Shown here in pieces: positions 26,355 to 35,289 of a stretch of DNA of 64,000 nucleotides. Within the stretch, counting starts at the first letter, position 1; every line of letters begins with the position of its first letter. The translations under genes and the position numbers were made by a program. Origin of the DNA: Nitrospiraceae bacterium (GTDB taxonomy: Bacteria > Nitrospirota > Nitrospiria > Nitrospirales > Nitrospiraceae); NCBI GenBank assembly GCA_035623075.1, contig DASPUC010000052.1:1-64000 (forward strand). Reading direction: 5' to 3'. Below the pieces are notes generated by a model, which made no database searches, was not told the DNA's origin, and saw nothing but the letters and a program-made list of their open reading frames with translations.

Positions 26355-27287
26355 ATGTCTGTCGATGCAGAAGACGATTTTCAGAAAGAGCTGGTTGACC
26401 TCTTCGTCCAAGAGGCCCACGAGTGGTTACAAAACATTCATGTGGCGCTGGACGAGTTGCAGCAGGGACCGGGTCCAGATCGTCACCAGAAGCTCATTGA
26501 GATTATTAGAGGTGGCGTAAACAATCTCGGCGGCTCAGCCGCCACAATCAATCTTCCAGTCGTCGAGCAAGCGAGTTTCGCCGCGCTCCCATTCATCGAC
26601 GCGATTCGAGACCCTCACAAGACCTTCTCCGTTCAGGATTTCCTTTCCCTGTGCAAACAACTCGGACAGATCCACACCGCATTGACGAAAACGACGGGTG
26701 TCTCGTTCGATGAGACAAGCGAGACGGCTGCTGAGACGATTCGACAGACGATCCCCATTCCAGACTTTGTTCAGGCGCTTCAACTTCTGCAACAGACGCA
26801 TCAGCTCTCCGGTCGCAACCTTGTACAGGGACTGATCGACCAGATGGAGAGCCAGCTCCGTGCTGGCGTCGATCAGGTCGACGTGCGAGCGCTGCACGAT
26901 TTCTTAGCCAGGGTTTCGGATGCGGAAGAGGCGTTTCTGCGAACAGTTCAACAATCCTTGCCCGCTCTGGCTGACAAGGTCCGCTCTCTTGTGACAGATG
27001 GGATTCCGGAGCGGCAGGATACGGAGATTATCGAGGCGTCGTTGCGCGATGTTTCTCAGCTTCGCACAGATGCGCAACAGGTCAATGCCGCTCCGGTGAT
27101 GATCTTTCTGACCGGTCTGCAGAGTCTGCTTTCCGTGGTCAATCAGCACCGGGTGCTCGTGACGGCAAAGCGGCTGGCAGCGGTTGAAGGGCGTGTTCGC
27201 TCGATGGCCGGAATCATTCAGCAATGGGTTGAGCTTGGGCAGGTTGAACGTGCGGCAATCAACAAACTCCTTCCGAACACACAGTAG
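26355..27287 (+). CDS. Hpt-like protein lacking the phospho-histidine
   Basis: The protein has 310 residues, all-helical by composition. Residues 8-90 look like an Hpt domain (FQKELVDLFVQEAHEWLQNI, then VNNLGGSAATINL), but the His of the usual AHTLKGSA motif is Asn. The C-terminal block (MIFLTGLQSLLSVVNQHRVL, then VELGQVERAAINKLLP) is closely matched in the next gene, so the two are paralogous over N- and C-terminal parts. The start ATG 26355 is likely, though a TTG at 26352 is adjacent. Its role may be to bind CheA or receivers without accepting phosphate. Confidence 0.7.
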   Translation: MSVDAEDDFQKELVDLFVQEAHEWLQNIHVALDELQQGPGPDRHQKLIEIIRGGVNNLGGSAATINLPVVEQASFAALPFIDAIRDPHKTFSVQDFLSLCKQLGQIHTALTKTTGVSFDETSETAAETIRQTIPIPDFVQALQLLQQTHQLSGRNLVQGLIDQMESQLRAGVDQVDVRALHDFLARVSDAEEAFLRTVQQSLPALADKVRSLVTDGIPERQDTEIIEASLRDVSQLRTDAQQVNAAPVMIFLTGLQSLLSVVNQHRVLVTAKRLAAVEGRVRSMAGIIQQWVELGQVERAAINKLLPNTQ

Positions 27288-27330
27288 CACTGGTGGAATG
27301 ATTCCGTGTAACGGACTCATCCCTTGACTT

Positions 27331-27345
27331 GTTCATGTGATGAAC
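27331..27345. promoter_or_regulatory. Short inverted repeat upstream of the HD-GYP gene
   Basis: GTTCAT and ATGAAC flank GTG in the 188 bp gap before the HD-GYP gene, directly after a TTGACT hexamer (27324-27329). This could be an operator at a secondary promoter, but no -10 box stands out. Weak evidence only. Confidence 0.2.
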
Positions 27346-27475
27346 GCATGCTGAAGTAAACGATACGACACGGAGGAGAATATACGCCACCGAGCACAAA
27401 CGGTTTTCCGTCATGGCAGGAATGAGGTGCCGAAGACAACGTTAATGAAGCATCACTTTTGATCGGGTCTATAGT

Positions 27476-29554
27476 GTGATCGACCAACATTCAACACAAT
27501 GGTATCAGAGCGCAGTCGAACGGCTGACGCAGGTTGCTGCAGAAATTCAGCGGCAGGACGTCCTCGATCTGAAGGGCGTGTCAGTGCTCGCGTCGAACAT
27601 CGTCGAGTCGCTTGGCAAGAGCGATCAATTGCTGGTCGAAGCCCTTGCCGGACCGAGCGGCCCACCACTTCTTACAAATCTGGTTAACGTCGGAATCCTG
27701 GCAACAAAGGTGGGAGTGGGGCTCGGCTATTACGGACGAGAACTAGAACGACTGGCTTTGGCTGGGCTTATGCACGACGTGGGCTTATTCGCTGTTCCGC
27801 AGTCTTTGGTCACCAAGTCTGGCCGTTTGACTCCTGAAGAGCGCATGCTGGTCGAACAACATCCAGAACTCGGGTACCAAGCGTTGCGCAAGCTCGGACC
27901 GACGCATGACTGGCTGGCCCAAGTCGTCCGCCAAGCCCACGAACGGTGGAACGGGCGAGGGTACCCTAACAAACTCAAAGGCCGCCAGATCACCGAGTTC
28001 GCTCAAATCATCGGTGTCGTGGACGTGTTTGACGCACTGGTCAGCCCGCGTCCGTATCGCCGACGTTTCTTTCCTCATGAGGCGGTACGCGAACTCATGG
28101 TGGTTGAGCGGACGGCGTTCCCGCGAGAAGTCATGAAGGCCTTGGTCGAACAACTCTCGGCGTATCCGATCGGTACGTCGGTTCGGCTCTCGACCGGTGA
28201 GTTGGGCACAGTAATTCGAGTCAATACACGCTATCCACTCCGCCCGGCCGTCATGATCAGGGAGACAGAACCGGAGGGCCTTGAATCACGACACGTTGAT
28301 CTGAGTACGTTACCGCTCGTAACGATCATTGAGACCGTGGAACCTCCCGATATCGCAAGACTTTCATTTCCGACACAGGCCAAAAAGACTGAGCCTATGG
28401 CATCGGTTTCGGATCAATTTTCATCCTTGCTGGAAAGTCTTGATGCAATAGCGAGCGCGATTCAGGGTGTGGTTGAGTCGGCCGGACCTGGCCGCCATGA
28501 AAGCGATAACTCTGCTCGAGATGAATCATCGCGAGCGCAGGGACGAACCGCTTCCCGAGAACTTGTCGATGCGTCTTTTGAAAAAGAAGTGGTCGGATTA
28601 TTTGCGCTCGAAGCGCATGAGTGGTTGGCGCAAATTCAGACGACGCTCAAAAAGTTGAGTGAAGGGGCCAACCAAACTGTTCGACCAAAGCTTTACGGGA
28701 TCATCCTCCAGGGAATCACCAATCTCGCGAAATCAGCCGCAACGGTTCAGTTATCGGCGATTGAGCAGATGGCGTCGAATCTCTTGCCAATCTTGCAGGA
28801 GGTCGGACGACAAGAGCCACGGGCAGCGGCTGCGGCACTGAACTCACTTCATGAAGGGCTGGCACGTATCAGCATGGCCGTTCATCGTTTGACCGGCGGG
28901 CAGGGAGACGAATATCCCGCACCAGTTCCTGTCAGTGAAGGGCCAGCAGTTGAACCTGCATCGTCCAGTTCACCGGCCAACCATGAAAAAGTGGCTGCAC
29001 CTCGGTCAGTGATCCAGGCATCGACGGCTGGTGGCCTCCCGCTTCTGACAGCTTTGCGGGAACTCCATCAGGCTAGGGCGAGGTCCGTCCAACCAACCAG
29101 AGACGTCTTGGAGGCCGTCATTCTCATGGCTGAACATGAGGGTGGCGATCTAGAAGCAACTTCAATTGATCGTATTCTCAATGAGTTAAACATCCTTGAT
29201 GAAGAGTTTGTTGAAGAAGTTCGAAAAAGGGTTCCTGTCATTATACGAGAGCTTCACAACTTGCGCAGTCAGGAAACAACCGATTTTGTGACCGCCACTC
29301 AACTTGACCCGATTGTGCGAGAGGTTGACACACTGCACGACCTGGCAAGCCGAGTTCAGGCCTCAATGATGACGATGTTTCTCCAAGGACTACAATCGTT
29401 CTTACTCGTGACAGCCTACAGAAAGGCATCAACGCTGCCGCAACGACTAGAAATGGTCGAAGCACGGATGCAGGCCCTCATTCCAATGGCAGAACAATGG
29501 GTCAACATTGGGCGGCTTGAGCGGGCCGCCATCAGCGAAATTCTGCCTGCCTAA
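27476..29554 (+). CDS. HD-GYP domain protein with C-terminal pseudo-Hpt region
   Basis: The protein has 692 residues with a GTG start at 27476. The HD-GYP domain spans about residues 65-215 (LMHDVGLF with H100/D101, EQHPELGYQ, QAHERWNGRGYP, VVDVFDAL). HD-GYP proteins hydrolyse c-di-GMP. Here the Lys after HDxG is Leu, the first His of the HHE motif is Ala (A154), and Asp before GxGYP is Asn, so catalysis may be altered. From about residue 365 a second part matches the preceding gene's protein; its Hpt-like motif reads ITNLAKSAATV with Thr in place of His. The likely role is a c-di-GMP output or scaffold of the chemosensory cluster. Confidence 0.85.
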   Translation: MIDQHSTQWYQSAVERLTQVAAEIQRQDVLDLKGVSVLASNIVESLGKSDQLLVEALAGPSGPPLLTNLVNVGILATKVGVGLGYYGRELERLALAGLMHDVGLFAVPQSLVTKSGRLTPEERMLVEQHPELGYQALRKLGPTHDWLAQVVRQAHERWNGRGYPNKLKGRQITEFAQIIGVVDVFDALVSPRPYRRRFFPHEAVRELMVVERTAFPREVMKALVEQLSAYPIGTSVRLSTGELGTVIRVNTRYPLRPAVMIRETEPEGLESRHVDLSTLPLVTIIETVEPPDIARLSFPTQAKKTEPMASVSDQFSSLLESLDAIASAIQGVVESAGPGRHESDNSARDESSRAQGRTASRELVDASFEKEVVGLFALEAHEWLAQIQTTLKKLSEGANQTVRPKLYGIILQGITNLAKSAATVQLSAIEQMASNLLPILQEVGRQEPRAAAAALNSLHEGLARISMAVHRLTGGQGDEYPAPVPVSEGPAVEPASSSSPANHEKVAAPRSVIQASTAGGLPLLTALRELHQARARSVQPTRDVLEAVILMAEHEGGDLEATSIDRILNELNILDEEFVEEVRKRVPVIIRELHNLRSQETTDFVTATQLDPIVREVDTLHDLASRVQASMMTMFLQGLQSFLLVTAYRKASTLPQRLEMVEARMQALIPMAEQWVNIGRLERAAISEILPA

Positions 29555-29656
29555 CTCGTCGAATCTTTCTATCTACTCCTTACGTAGCGTTGCCGAACAC
29601 GTCGTAATTCCAACTCGGTCGTCCCGACTGTATAATGTCCCGTCAACGTCTTCGCT

Positions 29657-30181
29657 ATGCCAAAACTGGTTACCATCTGGCGCGAAAAGGAGATTCTAGA
29701 GCAGGCTCGTCACTACGTCCGGTCATATATCCTCCTTCCAGCCGGAGTCGTGGGACTTGTCTGTATGGTCGGTGCGCTTGGAGGCCTTGGTTATCAATTT
29801 ATCGGCGCCGACGGTTACACAGGAGCAACCTTCTGGCAAAGTTCAGGGTTGATCATAGGTGGGGCCTTCTGGGGTTGGATTCAGACACGTTATCATCGAT
29901 ACCTTCTGACGAGGTTTCCTGAAATTTTTGCATCCCGCCTGCGCACCGCTGTGCGGCAGCAAGGAAAAAAGGCCAAGGGCGACCAATCCGCGCAGCCGAC
30001 CACCACTCATCCCGGTCGGCAGCTGGTTCCAATCGTCTATAGTGCTGGTTTACTCATGTTATGGGGAGCGTCAGCCGTGACGTTACGGTATGGACATGTG
30101 GACACGCTCCCCGCGCTATTGATGCCTTGGGCTGGGTTCTACTGGGCGAAATTGTTCTTCTGGCGAGGAGTGGTTTCGTAG
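29657..30181 (+). CDS. Small membrane protein of unknown function
   Basis: The protein has 174 residues with four probable membrane helices: residues 26-50 (YILLPAGVVGLVCMVGALGG), 60-78, 122-140 (VPIVYSAGLLMLWGASAV) and 150-170. A basic loop near residues 95-112 (QQGKKAKGDQ) lies between the second and third. I recognise no family. It follows the HD-GYP gene by about 100 bp and faces lpxD with 17 bp between the ends, so it is probably a separate unit or the last gene of the chemosensory transcript. Confidence 0.65.
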   Translation: MPKLVTIWREKEILEQARHYVRSYILLPAGVVGLVCMVGALGGLGYQFIGADGYTGATFWQSSGLIIGGAFWGWIQTRYHRYLLTRFPEIFASRLRTAVRQQGKKAKGDQSAQPTTTHPGRQLVPIVYSAGLLMLWGASAVTLRYGHVDTLPALLMPWAGFYWAKLFFWRGVVS

Positions 30182-30198
30182 GGTTCTGACGGCTGATG

Positions 30199-31299
30199 TT
30201 AACGCGCGCGAGATTTTCTCTTCGCCCTCTTGACCGATGGTGCGGATGGCCTGGCTTCCTCTAGCCTGTTAATTCGTTCCTCCAAGGTACGGACCAAATG
30301 CCGGAGCTCCGGGAGGCGGGGGATCACTGCCTGAGCCTTCAGCCATGTGTCGTGCGGCATGATCGGAGCACCGGAGACGATTTGATTCGACGCCACATTC
30401 CGGTTCACTCCTGCTCGCGAAGCAATAATAACCTCATCTCCAATCTGAATGTGGTTTGCAAGTCCGGCCTGTCCTCCGATCGTTACATGATGACCGGTCG
30501 TGGTACTGCCAGCAATTCCAACCTGCGCGACAAGAATGGAATGTTCACCGATGGTGACGTTATGTGCAATCTGGACGAGATTGTCGACTTTGGTGCCTTG
30601 CTTGATAGTCGTATAATCACGCGGCATTGTTGCGCGATCAACAGTTACATTGGCGCCCAATTCGACGTCATCTTCAATAATCACGCCGCCGAGTTGCGGC
30701 CTTTTGTAATGCTTGCCCTGCTCTTGGACATAGCCAAACCCGTCACTACCGACGACTGTGCCGCTGTGGATGATCACCCGGGCACCGATTACACACCCTT
30801 CGCGAACGACGACGTTGGGATAGAGGACCGTGTGGTCACCGATTGCCGAATCATCGCCCACAAAAACTCCGGGATAAATGGTGACAGAAGAGCCGATTCT
30901 GACTCGGTCACCGAGGGTAACACCAGGCCAGATTGAGACGTCGAAGCCGATCTGCACGTCCGCTCCTTTGACTGTACTTGGCGCGACCCCACGCGAAGTA
31001 GTAGCCGGGCAGAAGAATGTTCGGGTAACACGGGCAAATTCAAGTGAGGGATTGGAGAGAATGATATGAGGGCAGCGCACTTCAGTCAGACGACGATGGG
31101 CGAGGAGTGCACCGGCTTGGATTGGTTCGTTGGTCTTGAGCCAGCGGTCTTCCGCGACAAATGCTAGGTCTGTGGATCGTGCCTTATTAAGACTTGCAAC
31201 GCTCGTGATCGTCACATCAGGAGACCCAATAAGTTCTCCACCCGTTACCTGATGAATCTGGGAGAGGGAGATGGGGGTCTGTGGACGGGGAACAGCCAT
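30199..31299 (-). CDS. lpxD: UDP-3-O-(3-hydroxyacyl)glucosamine N-acyltransferase
   Basis: The protein has 366 residues in the left-handed beta-helix family, adding the second acyl chain in lipid A synthesis. The N-terminal uridine-binding domain (about 1-105) is followed by many hexapeptide repeats (IGSSVTIYPGVFVGDD, IGEHSILVAQVGIAGS) and the catalytic His region IAHNVTIGEH. The start MAVPRPQTPISL is chosen because the extra 18 residues upstream look non-coding. The C-terminal tail (VKRAKRKSRAR) is unusually basic. It is the last gene of a minus-strand lipid block. Confidence 0.92.
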   Translation of the reverse strand: MAVPRPQTPISLSQIHQVTGGELIGSPDVTITSVASLNKARSTDLAFVAEDRWLKTNEPIQAGALLAHRRLTEVRCPHIILSNPSLEFARVTRTFFCPATTSRGVAPSTVKGADVQIGFDVSIWPGVTLGDRVRIGSSVTIYPGVFVGDDSAIGDHTVLYPNVVVREGCVIGARVIIHSGTVVGSDGFGYVQEQGKHYKRPQLGGVIIEDDVELGANVTVDRATMPRDYTTIKQGTKVDNLVQIAHNVTIGEHSILVAQVGIAGSTTTGHHVTIGGQAGLANHIQIGDEVIIASRAGVNRNVASNQIVSGAPIMPHDTWLKAQAVIPRLPELRHLVRTLEERINRLEEARPSAPSVKRAKRKSRAR

Positions 31300-31306
31300 A
31301 AGCCGG

Positions 31307-31612
31307 TTACGATCGTTTCTTGCTGGATGCCTTGGAAGGTTTCCTTGATGCACTTGTGCTCTGCGTGTTGCCTAGTCGTTTATCAACATAAGCGATCACG
31401 TGCCCAACCGTGGTCAAGCCGACGAGGTCTTCATCTGGAATCTGAATATTGAATACCTCTTCAATGCGATAGAGCAGTTCGATCACGGCCATTGAATCAA
31501 GACCCAAATCATCCCGCAAATGATGGCTCTCGATGATCGAACTGGGATCGCGCTTGAGGTATTCGGCAAGAGCGGTGCTGATCTTGACCGCGGTCGTTGT
31601 CGAGGTGGCCAT
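31307..31612 (-). CDS. Acyl carrier protein with basic tail
   Basis: The protein has 101 residues. The ACP core carries the phosphopantetheine site LGLDSMAVIELLYRIEE with Ser near residue 40 and the usual helices (EVFNIQIPDEDLVGLTTVGH). Beyond about residue 80 there is an extra Ser/Lys-rich tail (SRKPSKASSKKRS), not found in AcpP. It stands between fabF and lpxD with gaps of 10 and 7 bases, so it probably carries acyl chains for lipid A or a dedicated fatty acid. It is distinct from a housekeeping acpP, which would normally sit next to fabG/fabD. Confidence 0.88.
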   Translation of the reverse strand: MATSTTTAVKISTALAEYLKRDPSSIIESHHLRDDLGLDSMAVIELLYRIEEVFNIQIPDEDLVGLTTVGHVIAYVDKRLGNTQSTSASRKPSKASSKKRS

Positions 31613-31622
31613 GGCGTCTTTT

Positions 31623-32879
31623 CTAAGTAGTAACTCGTTTCAATACTACAGCAGCGTTGTTGCTGCCAAATCCAAACGCGTTAAGGAGCGCTGTGTTCAC
31701 ACGACGTTCTTGCCCGGATCGTGAGATGCCTGGCAAGGCGCAGGCTGGATCTGGATCAGCATAATTGGCGGTTGGATGAATCCGTCCGGTGTGAACGGAG
31801 AGGATCGAAGCAATGGCACCGATCGCCCCTGCAGCTCCGAGGGTGTGGCCGATCAGCGACTTGGTGGCGTTGATGGCGATCTTCTCCACGCGGGCTTTAA
31901 ATACGTGCCGGAGGGCCTTCGCCTCGACGGCATCACCGATCGGTGTCGAGGTGGCATGGGCATTAATGTAATCCACCTGGGCTGGTGTGATACCCGCGTC
32001 TGCAAGGGCCAATCGCATCGTGGTCGCCACCTCTTCTCCATCTTCTCGAGGAATGACCATATGATATGCCTCGCTGGTGGCGGCATATCCGGCGATCTCT
32101 GCATAGACGTGGGCCTTCCGCTTTTTCGCGTGAGCTGCCGACTCAAGAATCAGCGCTCCTGCCCCTTCGCCCATCACAAATCCGTCACGGCCCTTGTCAA
32201 ATGGGCGGGAAGCCTGGTCAGGCCGGTCATTATATTTTGTCGAAAGAGCCCGGAGAGAACAGAAGCCGGCGAATACCAACGGCGTGATGCTGGCGTCGGC
32301 GCCGACTGTTATGACGACATCTGCACGGCCTTCTCGAATGCACTGAAGTGCCTGCCCGAGCGCATGGGCGCTCGAAGAGCAGGCGGTCGAAATAGTTAGA
32401 TTGGGACCTTTGGCCCCGTAAGCCATCGCGATGATGCCAGAAGCAGAGTTCAGCGTAATCATCGGGATGAAATTCGGATGGACTCGGTGAGGTTTCTGTT
32501 GTTGATACAGTTGAGTGATTTCTCGTTCTCCCATCACCATGCCCCCCATGCCTGCTCCTACGATCACGCCGACACGATGAGCATTTTCCTGTTCCATCTG
32601 GAGATGAGAGTCTGCCAGCGCCTCTTTGGTAGCAACGAGCGCAAATTGCGCGTACCGGTCAACTCGTTCTGGAAGGACACCGGTTAAGAGCTGCTCAGGA
32701 ACAAAATTGTGGATTTGGCCGGCCACACGTGAACGATAGCCGTCCATAGGGAATGGTTCAAACGAGCTGACCGCAGTGATTCCTGAGCGACCGGCCAACG
32801 CGGCTTTCCAGAATTCTGAGACGCCGATCCCGATCGGAGAGACGACCCCCAGTCCAGTAATGACTACGCGAGCTGGCAT
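31623..32879 (-). CDS. fabF: 3-oxoacyl-[acyl-carrier-protein] synthase II (KAS II)
   Basis: The protein has 418 residues with a typical thiolase fold. The catalytic triad is present: Cys in STACSSSAHALGQ, His in NAHATSTPIGD, and His in KSLIGHTLGAAGA. It starts MPARVVITGLGVVSPIG, the standard N-terminus. It elongates acyl-ACP by two carbons, likely on the neighbouring acyl carrier protein. It lies 98 bp after lptG in the same direction, so co-transcription is possible. Confidence 0.94.
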   Translation of the reverse strand: MPARVVITGLGVVSPIGIGVSEFWKAALAGRSGITAVSSFEPFPMDGYRSRVAGQIHNFVPEQLLTGVLPERVDRYAQFALVATKEALADSHLQMEQENAHRVGVIVGAGMGGMVMGEREITQLYQQQKPHRVHPNFIPMITLNSASGIIAMAYGAKGPNLTISTACSSSAHALGQALQCIREGRADVVITVGADASITPLVFAGFCSLRALSTKYNDRPDQASRPFDKGRDGFVMGEGAGALILESAAHAKKRKAHVYAEIAGYAATSEAYHMVIPREDGEEVATTMRLALADAGITPAQVDYINAHATSTPIGDAVEAKALRHVFKARVEKIAINATKSLIGHTLGAAGAIGAIASILSVHTGRIHPTANYADPDPACALPGISRSGQERRVNTALLNAFGFGSNNAAVVLKRVTT

Positions 32880-32976
32880 GAGAGACTAATCCTTCCTCAA
32901 AACCCCAGCCTCAGTACTTACCGGAAGCCGGCCATCCAGTCAACCGGCCCGGTGAGATACAGGACCATACGCTTTG

Positions 32977-34068
32977 CTAGTAGCGTACTTTGAACATCAG
33001 ATAGAGCGCGAAGCTCAGAAAGAGGATATTGGCCGTCCAGCCGGCCATCATTGGCGCCAAGGCTCCGCCACGACCCAGAGCAATGGCGATCGAGTGAGCA
33101 GTCCAATAGCAAAATCCTACCGCGAGCGCTTGCCCGATGCCAATTGCCATGCTCCTCCCACGGACACCACTTCGCCTGAGGCTCATGGCAATGCCGATGA
33201 GCACCATGATGATTGTGACAAACGGAAACGCAATACGACCATGGTAATCCGTGAGCAATCGGGAGAGCTGTGCGCCTTCGTGGGACAGGCGGGCAGTATA
33301 GGAACGAATGTCGCGAATGGTCATGTTCTCAGACTCACTCCCAAAGCGCGATGTGAAATCCTCGGGAATCAACGGCAAGGCAATCGGCTGCCGATCAAAC
33401 TCGACGACCGAAACGGAGCCATCAGGAAGAAACCGCCGGTGCCGTCCGCGGTAGAGGATCCATTCTTCACCACCGTAGCGAGCCTCTTCAGCTTCGGTCA
33501 AATCCACGAGACGAAATCCCCGCTCGAACTGAAAAAGGCGAACACCGCCGATCAATGTGCCGCCGACGGCTCCGCTGGTCACATTCAATAAGGTCTGAGG
33601 TCCTACTCTGATCCAGGGTTGTTGAATAGTTAACGTAACAGCCGGGGGTCTTTTTTCAATCTTTGTGACGCGAATGTCTTCAGCCTTGTTGACCGCTAAG
33701 GGAATGATCGTCGAGCTGAACCAGAGGAGAATCAAAGCGACGCCCACGGCAAGTGTCAGGAAGGGGGACGCGATCCAGGGTAAACTAATCCCGCAACTAC
33801 GCATCGCCGTAATTTCGTGGCTGCGTGACAGGAGCCCCAAGGTCAGCAGCGTAGCCATTAAGATCGCCAACGGAGCAATTTGGAATGAAATGGCTGGAGT
33901 TTTGAGGGCAAAGTACGCGAGCACATCGATCAAGCTGGCATCATAACTCAGAAACCGGCGGACTTTTTCAAAAAAATCGATGACGAGATAAATCGTCATG
34001 AGACCGGTGAAGCACATCAAAAATATCCTGGCAAACTCTCGCAGAATATATCGAAAAAGGATCGTCAT
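32977..34068 (-). CDS. lptG: LPS export permease, LptG type
   Basis: The protein has 363 residues of the YjgP/YjgQ (LptF/LptG) family: three helices at each end (FLMCFTGLMTIYLVIDFFEKV; ITAMRSCGISLPWI; at the C-terminus FPFVTIIMVLIGIAMSLR) with a periplasmic beta-jellyroll in between (about 130-260). With LptF and the ATPase LptB it extracts LPS from the inner membrane. It starts three bases downstream of the lptF stop. The order, after lptF as in E. coli, supports the G assignment. Confidence 0.88.
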   Translation of the reverse strand: MTILFRYILREFARIFLMCFTGLMTIYLVIDFFEKVRRFLSYDASLIDVLAYFALKTPAISFQIAPLAILMATLLTLGLLSRSHEITAMRSCGISLPWIASPFLTLAVGVALILLWFSSTIIPLAVNKAEDIRVTKIEKRPPAVTLTIQQPWIRVGPQTLLNVTSGAVGGTLIGGVRLFQFERGFRLVDLTEAEEARYGGEEWILYRGRHRRFLPDGSVSVVEFDRQPIALPLIPEDFTSRFGSESENMTIRDIRSYTARLSHEGAQLSRLLTDYHGRIAFPFVTIIMVLIGIAMSLRRSGVRGRSMAIGIGQALAVGFCYWTAHSIAIALGRGGALAPMMAGWTANILFLSFALYLMFKVRY

Positions 34069-34071
34069 AAC

Positions 34072-35163
34072 CTATCGGCGGCTGATGGTATGAAACCACC
34101 ACAACGTGATAAGGGCAAACATACCGTTGGGGATCCACGCTCCCGCAAAGGGCGTGATAACCAAGGTCGTCACTAAGAATTCGCATCCCACGTTCAGGAC
34201 ATAATAGATGATCACGACGAATACGCCGACAGCGAACCCGCCGATCCGTCCCGACCGTTTCGACACGATGCCGACCGGTACTCCGAGGATGCAAAAGATA
34301 AGCGAGGCAGTCGGAAATGCCAGATCTTTGTAGTATTCGATCAAGCGCCGCAAGGCGGTAGAATCGCGCCAGGCAGATTGATCCAGTCGAGCCACGATGG
34401 AGTCATAGGATGGGCGCTCTTCTGTGGTCGAATACCCGCTTTGGTTCAGTGACAGCTTGAGGTCATAGCTGGCAAAGGATGTTTCTTGGTATTGATCCGC
34501 TTCATCGGGACGGCTGTGGATGACTCCATTTTGCAGGCGCAGCGCGACCTGGTTGTTCGAAGGCTCCAGAAGCACTTGATACTGTGTGGCGACTATAATT
34601 CTGGGGTCCTCGACATTACGTTCATCTGAGATGAAAATGCTGGGCGTAGCGCCAGGATCTTGAGCATCGGTAACAAAGATCACCAATCGCGGGATAGGTT
34701 CATTGAACGTACCCCGTTCCAACGCCAATACCAATTGGTCCCTCAAAAGGTTGAGTGCCACCTTCTTTAAGTTAACGGAACTCCAGGGCTGTCCCCATTG
34801 GGCCAATAAAAGAGTCAGGCTGAAAACGAACACCGCAAAGAGAAAGACCGAACGGGAGAGTCGGAACAGGCTTAAACCGGCGGCCCGCATCGCAACCAGT
34901 TCTCTGTCAAAGGACAACCGTCCAAACGCCGTAATGGACGCGATGAGACCGGCAATGGGCAACGTGAGGACGAGGAATGAAGGCAGGAGATGGACGAAAA
35001 CTTTTATGACCGCGAGCAAGCCAACCCCTTTTGCGACAAGCAGTTCGACCAGACGAAGTAACTCTTTGGTTAGCATCACAAAACAGAGCACCCCGAGGCT
35101 GAGCCCGAAAGGAGCGAAAAGCTCAGAAAAGATATAACGATCGAGCAGCGTGCGCAGAAACAT
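34072..35163 (-). CDS. lptF: LPS export permease, LptF type
   Basis: The protein has about 363 residues from the ATG at 35163, while an upstream ATG at 35196 would add 11. It begins MFLRTLLDRYIFSELFAPF, typical of LptF. The family's helix ERELVAMRAAGLSLFRLSR-like element is present as FDRELVAMRAAGLSLFRLS, and the jellyroll domain spans about 120-260. It is the first gene of the minus-strand block lptF-lptG-fabF-acp-lpxD, all concerned with outer-membrane lipids. No promoter stands out in the gap of about 300 bp to the csp gene. Confidence 0.88.
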   Translation of the reverse strand: MFLRTLLDRYIFSELFAPFGLSLGVLCFVMLTKELLRLVELLVAKGVGLLAVIKVFVHLLPSFLVLTLPIAGLIASITAFGRLSFDRELVAMRAAGLSLFRLSRSVFLFAVFVFSLTLLLAQWGQPWSSVNLKKVALNLLRDQLVLALERGTFNEPIPRLVIFVTDAQDPGATPSIFISDERNVEDPRIIVATQYQVLLEPSNNQVALRLQNGVIHSRPDEADQYQETSFASYDLKLSLNQSGYSTTEERPSYDSIVARLDQSAWRDSTALRRLIEYYKDLAFPTASLIFCILGVPVGIVSKRSGRIGGFAVGVFVVIIYYVLNVGCEFLVTTLVITPFAGAWIPNGMFALITLWWFHTISRR

Positions 35164-35260
35164 CAGAGGGGTTACTCTCCTATCGATCGATGCCACTATA
35201 GGCGAGTGAGCGGGCCTTGTCTAGAAAACTGCTGCCTGGAGATAGGCCACAAAGAATTGC

Positions 35261-35289
35261 TTGACAGGTGTGAATCGCTATGTTACATG
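35261..35289 (+). promoter_or_regulatory. Candidate promoter of the cold-shock gene
   Basis: A perfect TTGACA at 35261-35266 is followed after 17 bases by TACATG (35284-35289), a partial -10 match. It would leave a 5' leader of about 165 bases ahead of the csp start, in line with the long leaders usual for cold-shock mRNAs. The weak -10 limits confidence. Confidence 0.35.

Noticed and set aside
30298-30936. Open frame of 212 codons antisense to lpxD
   Set aside because: It mirrors the hexapeptide-repeat codons of lpxD on the other strand; no domain.
31776-32399. Open frame of 207 codons antisense to fabF
   Set aside because: A shadow of fabF with no recognised motif.
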